NCBI GenBank assembly: GCA_963714645.1
Contig: CAVQQX010000130.1
Span: forward strand, 1-14,465
Source: RPQJ01 sp963714645
Lineage (GTDB): Bacteria > Pseudomonadota > Gammaproteobacteria > Steroidobacterales > Steroidobacteraceae
Direction: 5' to 3'
DNA: 14,465 nucleotides
The position numbers and the translations under genes were made by a program. Shown here piece by piece: positions 13,542 through 14,465 of this stretch (within the stretch, counting starts at the first letter, position 1; every line of letters starts with the position of its first letter). A model generated the notes under the pieces. The model was not told where the DNA came from and ran no database searches. It saw nothing but the letters and a program-made list of their open reading frames with translations.

Positions 13542-14465
13542 CCGTTCGCCTGCCGGGCTCGCACCCCTCCTCATCGACGAGCCCGGCGTCCGCCAGGCGG
13601 CGCAACACCGGTTGCAGCTTCCCGGCCACGCGTCGCCACTTGCCGACCGACGACGCATAGATTCTGCGGCGTACCTGGGCGGCGCTCGCGGTCTGCGCCA
13701 CGGCGCTGGAACGGTGGAAATCGAGCACGCCGTCTTCCCACGGCAACCCGCACCATTCGAGCACGGCCCGGCAGGTTTCAGCCGGATGCGATACCAGATC
13801 CTCGTAATGCACGTCGCGGACCCCGCCGGGCAGGACCCTGTGCCAGTGGTCCATGGTCTCGCGGTAGGCGATGTAGTACTCGGCGAGTTCGTCGAGCTGG
13901 TACGAGAAGTGGTACGCGCTCTCGAACAGGCTCTTGAATACCGCGTAACAGGTGTCGAGCGGCTCGCGCCGCACGTGGATGATCCGCGCGCCCGGCAGCG
14001 CCTTCAGGATCAGGCCGCAGTAGCGGAAATTGAATGGCAGCTTGTCGACCGTGCAGGGTCGATCGGTCAGCTCGCGCACGGCGGCGAGATAGCGTCTGCC
14101 GAGCCTGTCGTAATCGATCATGGTGGCTGCCCGCAGCAGACTCGCATCCTCGAGGCCGCGTTCCTCGTGGACGCGTCGCGCCTCCTGGGTCATGACGATC
14201 GGGAAGTCGACGGTCTCGCCCACCGACGCCACCGCCGAGTGACTCGCGAGGATGCGCTCCAGCAGCGTCGTTCCCGTGCGCGGCATGCCGACGATGAAGA
14301 TGGCACCGGCGGTCCGCGCGCTTCCGTCCGCGAGTCGTTCGAGCTGTGCCTGGTCGAAGGTGTGACACACGTTGTGCATCGACCGCAGGTCTTCCCGCAC
14401 GTCGTAGCGCAGCGTGCTGCGCTTGAGTCGATTCCCGCTCTGCAGGGCCGCGAACGACTCGTCCC
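13519..14465 (-). CDS. TPR-repeat sulfotransferase, N-terminus beyond the window
   Basis: The frame is open to the right edge. An internal GTG at 14400 could be mistaken for a start, but the sequence before it (ESFAALQSGNRLKRSTLRYD) is the linker that normally joins TPR repeats to the sulfotransferase core, so the start and TPR domain lie outside. Visible parts are the 5'-phosphosulfate loop IFIVGMPRTGTTLLERILAS, followed by SVGETVDFP with the conserved Glu. DKLPFNFRYCGLI comes next, then the 3'-phosphate motif HVRREPLDTCYAVF and the C-terminal QTASAAQVRRRIYASSVGKW. This is the same architecture as the TPR-sulfotransferase at 2838-4313. The segments are close to the tyrosylprotein-sulfotransferase pattern (PRSGTTL ... 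GEE), which supports a protein acceptor by analogy only. It is transcribed towards the PKHD gene and overlaps its end. Confidence 0.9.
   Translation of the reverse strand, partial: DESFAALQSGNRLKRSTLRYDVREDLRSMHNVCHTFDQAQLERLADGSARTAGAIFIVGMPRTGTTLLERILASHSAVASVGETVDFPIVMTQEARRVHEERGLEDASLLRAATMIDYDRLGRRYLAAVRELTDRPCTVDKLPFNFRYCGLILKALPGARIIHVRREPLDTCYAVFKSLFESAYHFSYQLDELAEYYIAYRETMDHWHRVLPGGVRDVHYEDLVSHPAETCRAVLEWCGLPWEDGVLDFHRSSAVAQTASAAQVRRRIYASSVGKWRRVAGKLQPVLRRLADAGLVDEEGCEPGRRTVTRTTCA

Noticed and set aside
1..14465. CRISPR arrays, tRNA or rRNA genes
   Set aside because: No regularly spaced repeats and no tRNA- or rRNA-like sequence were seen in any gap.

Overview
The window is about 14.5 kb of high-GC chromosomal DNA. 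It looks like a gammaproteobacterium of the Xanthomonadales / Steroidobacterales / Woeseiales kind. That placement is inferred from the base composition, a TonB receptor with a canonical signal peptide and a VVVTGSRI TonB box, and the TonB receptor / 2-oxoglutarate oxygenase / TPR-sulfotransferase neighbourhood; no marker gene confirms it. The first ~167 bases do not fit. They are AT-rich and encode an internal piece of a subtilisin-like (S8) peptidase in a style typical of Bacteroidota/Ignavibacteria. They break abruptly into the truncated 3' part of a high-GC dienoyl-CoA isomerase gene on the other strand. This is most simply an assembly chimera.

Region 1 (about 169-2698) is metabolic. It holds a truncated ECH1-like dienoyl-CoA isomerase (-), a complete alanine dehydrogenase (-), and a divergent Lrp/AsnC regulator (+). 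The 167-bp region between the last two carries a clear inverted repeat (CGCAAT-TT-ATTGCG), so it looks like a classic ald/aldR-type alanine-responsive pair.

Region 2 (2838-6489, -) is a three-gene operon: JmjC/cupin oxygenase, then a sulfotransferase, then a TPR-sulfotransferase. The last two share a TGATG stop/start. A strong intrinsic terminator (6584-6618) separates it from the TonB-dependent receptor (6647-9616, -) transcribed towards it. The receptor is complete at 989 aa and has twelve cysteines in six close pairs. About 110 bases upstream of its start, in a 302-bp gene-free gap, lies a perfect 16-bp palindrome overlapped by a second inverted repeat.

Region 3 (9919-14465) holds a secreted small protein of unknown function whose start is one base after the stop of a TPR-AspH-type aspartyl/asparaginyl beta-hydroxylase (-). 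A divergent paralogue of that hydroxylase (+) follows, then a PKHD-type Fe(II)/2OG hydroxylase (+), then a convergent TPR-sulfotransferase (-) that runs off the right edge.

Together, about 11.6 kb carry four Fe(II)/2-oxoglutarate oxygenases of three families, three PAPS-type sulfotransferases and one TonB receptor, with one exported small protein. My working reading is a TonB-receptor-centred modification locus that hydroxylates and sulfates a protein, peptide or imported ligand. The enzyme families and their clustering are visible; the substrate and the joint function are inference.
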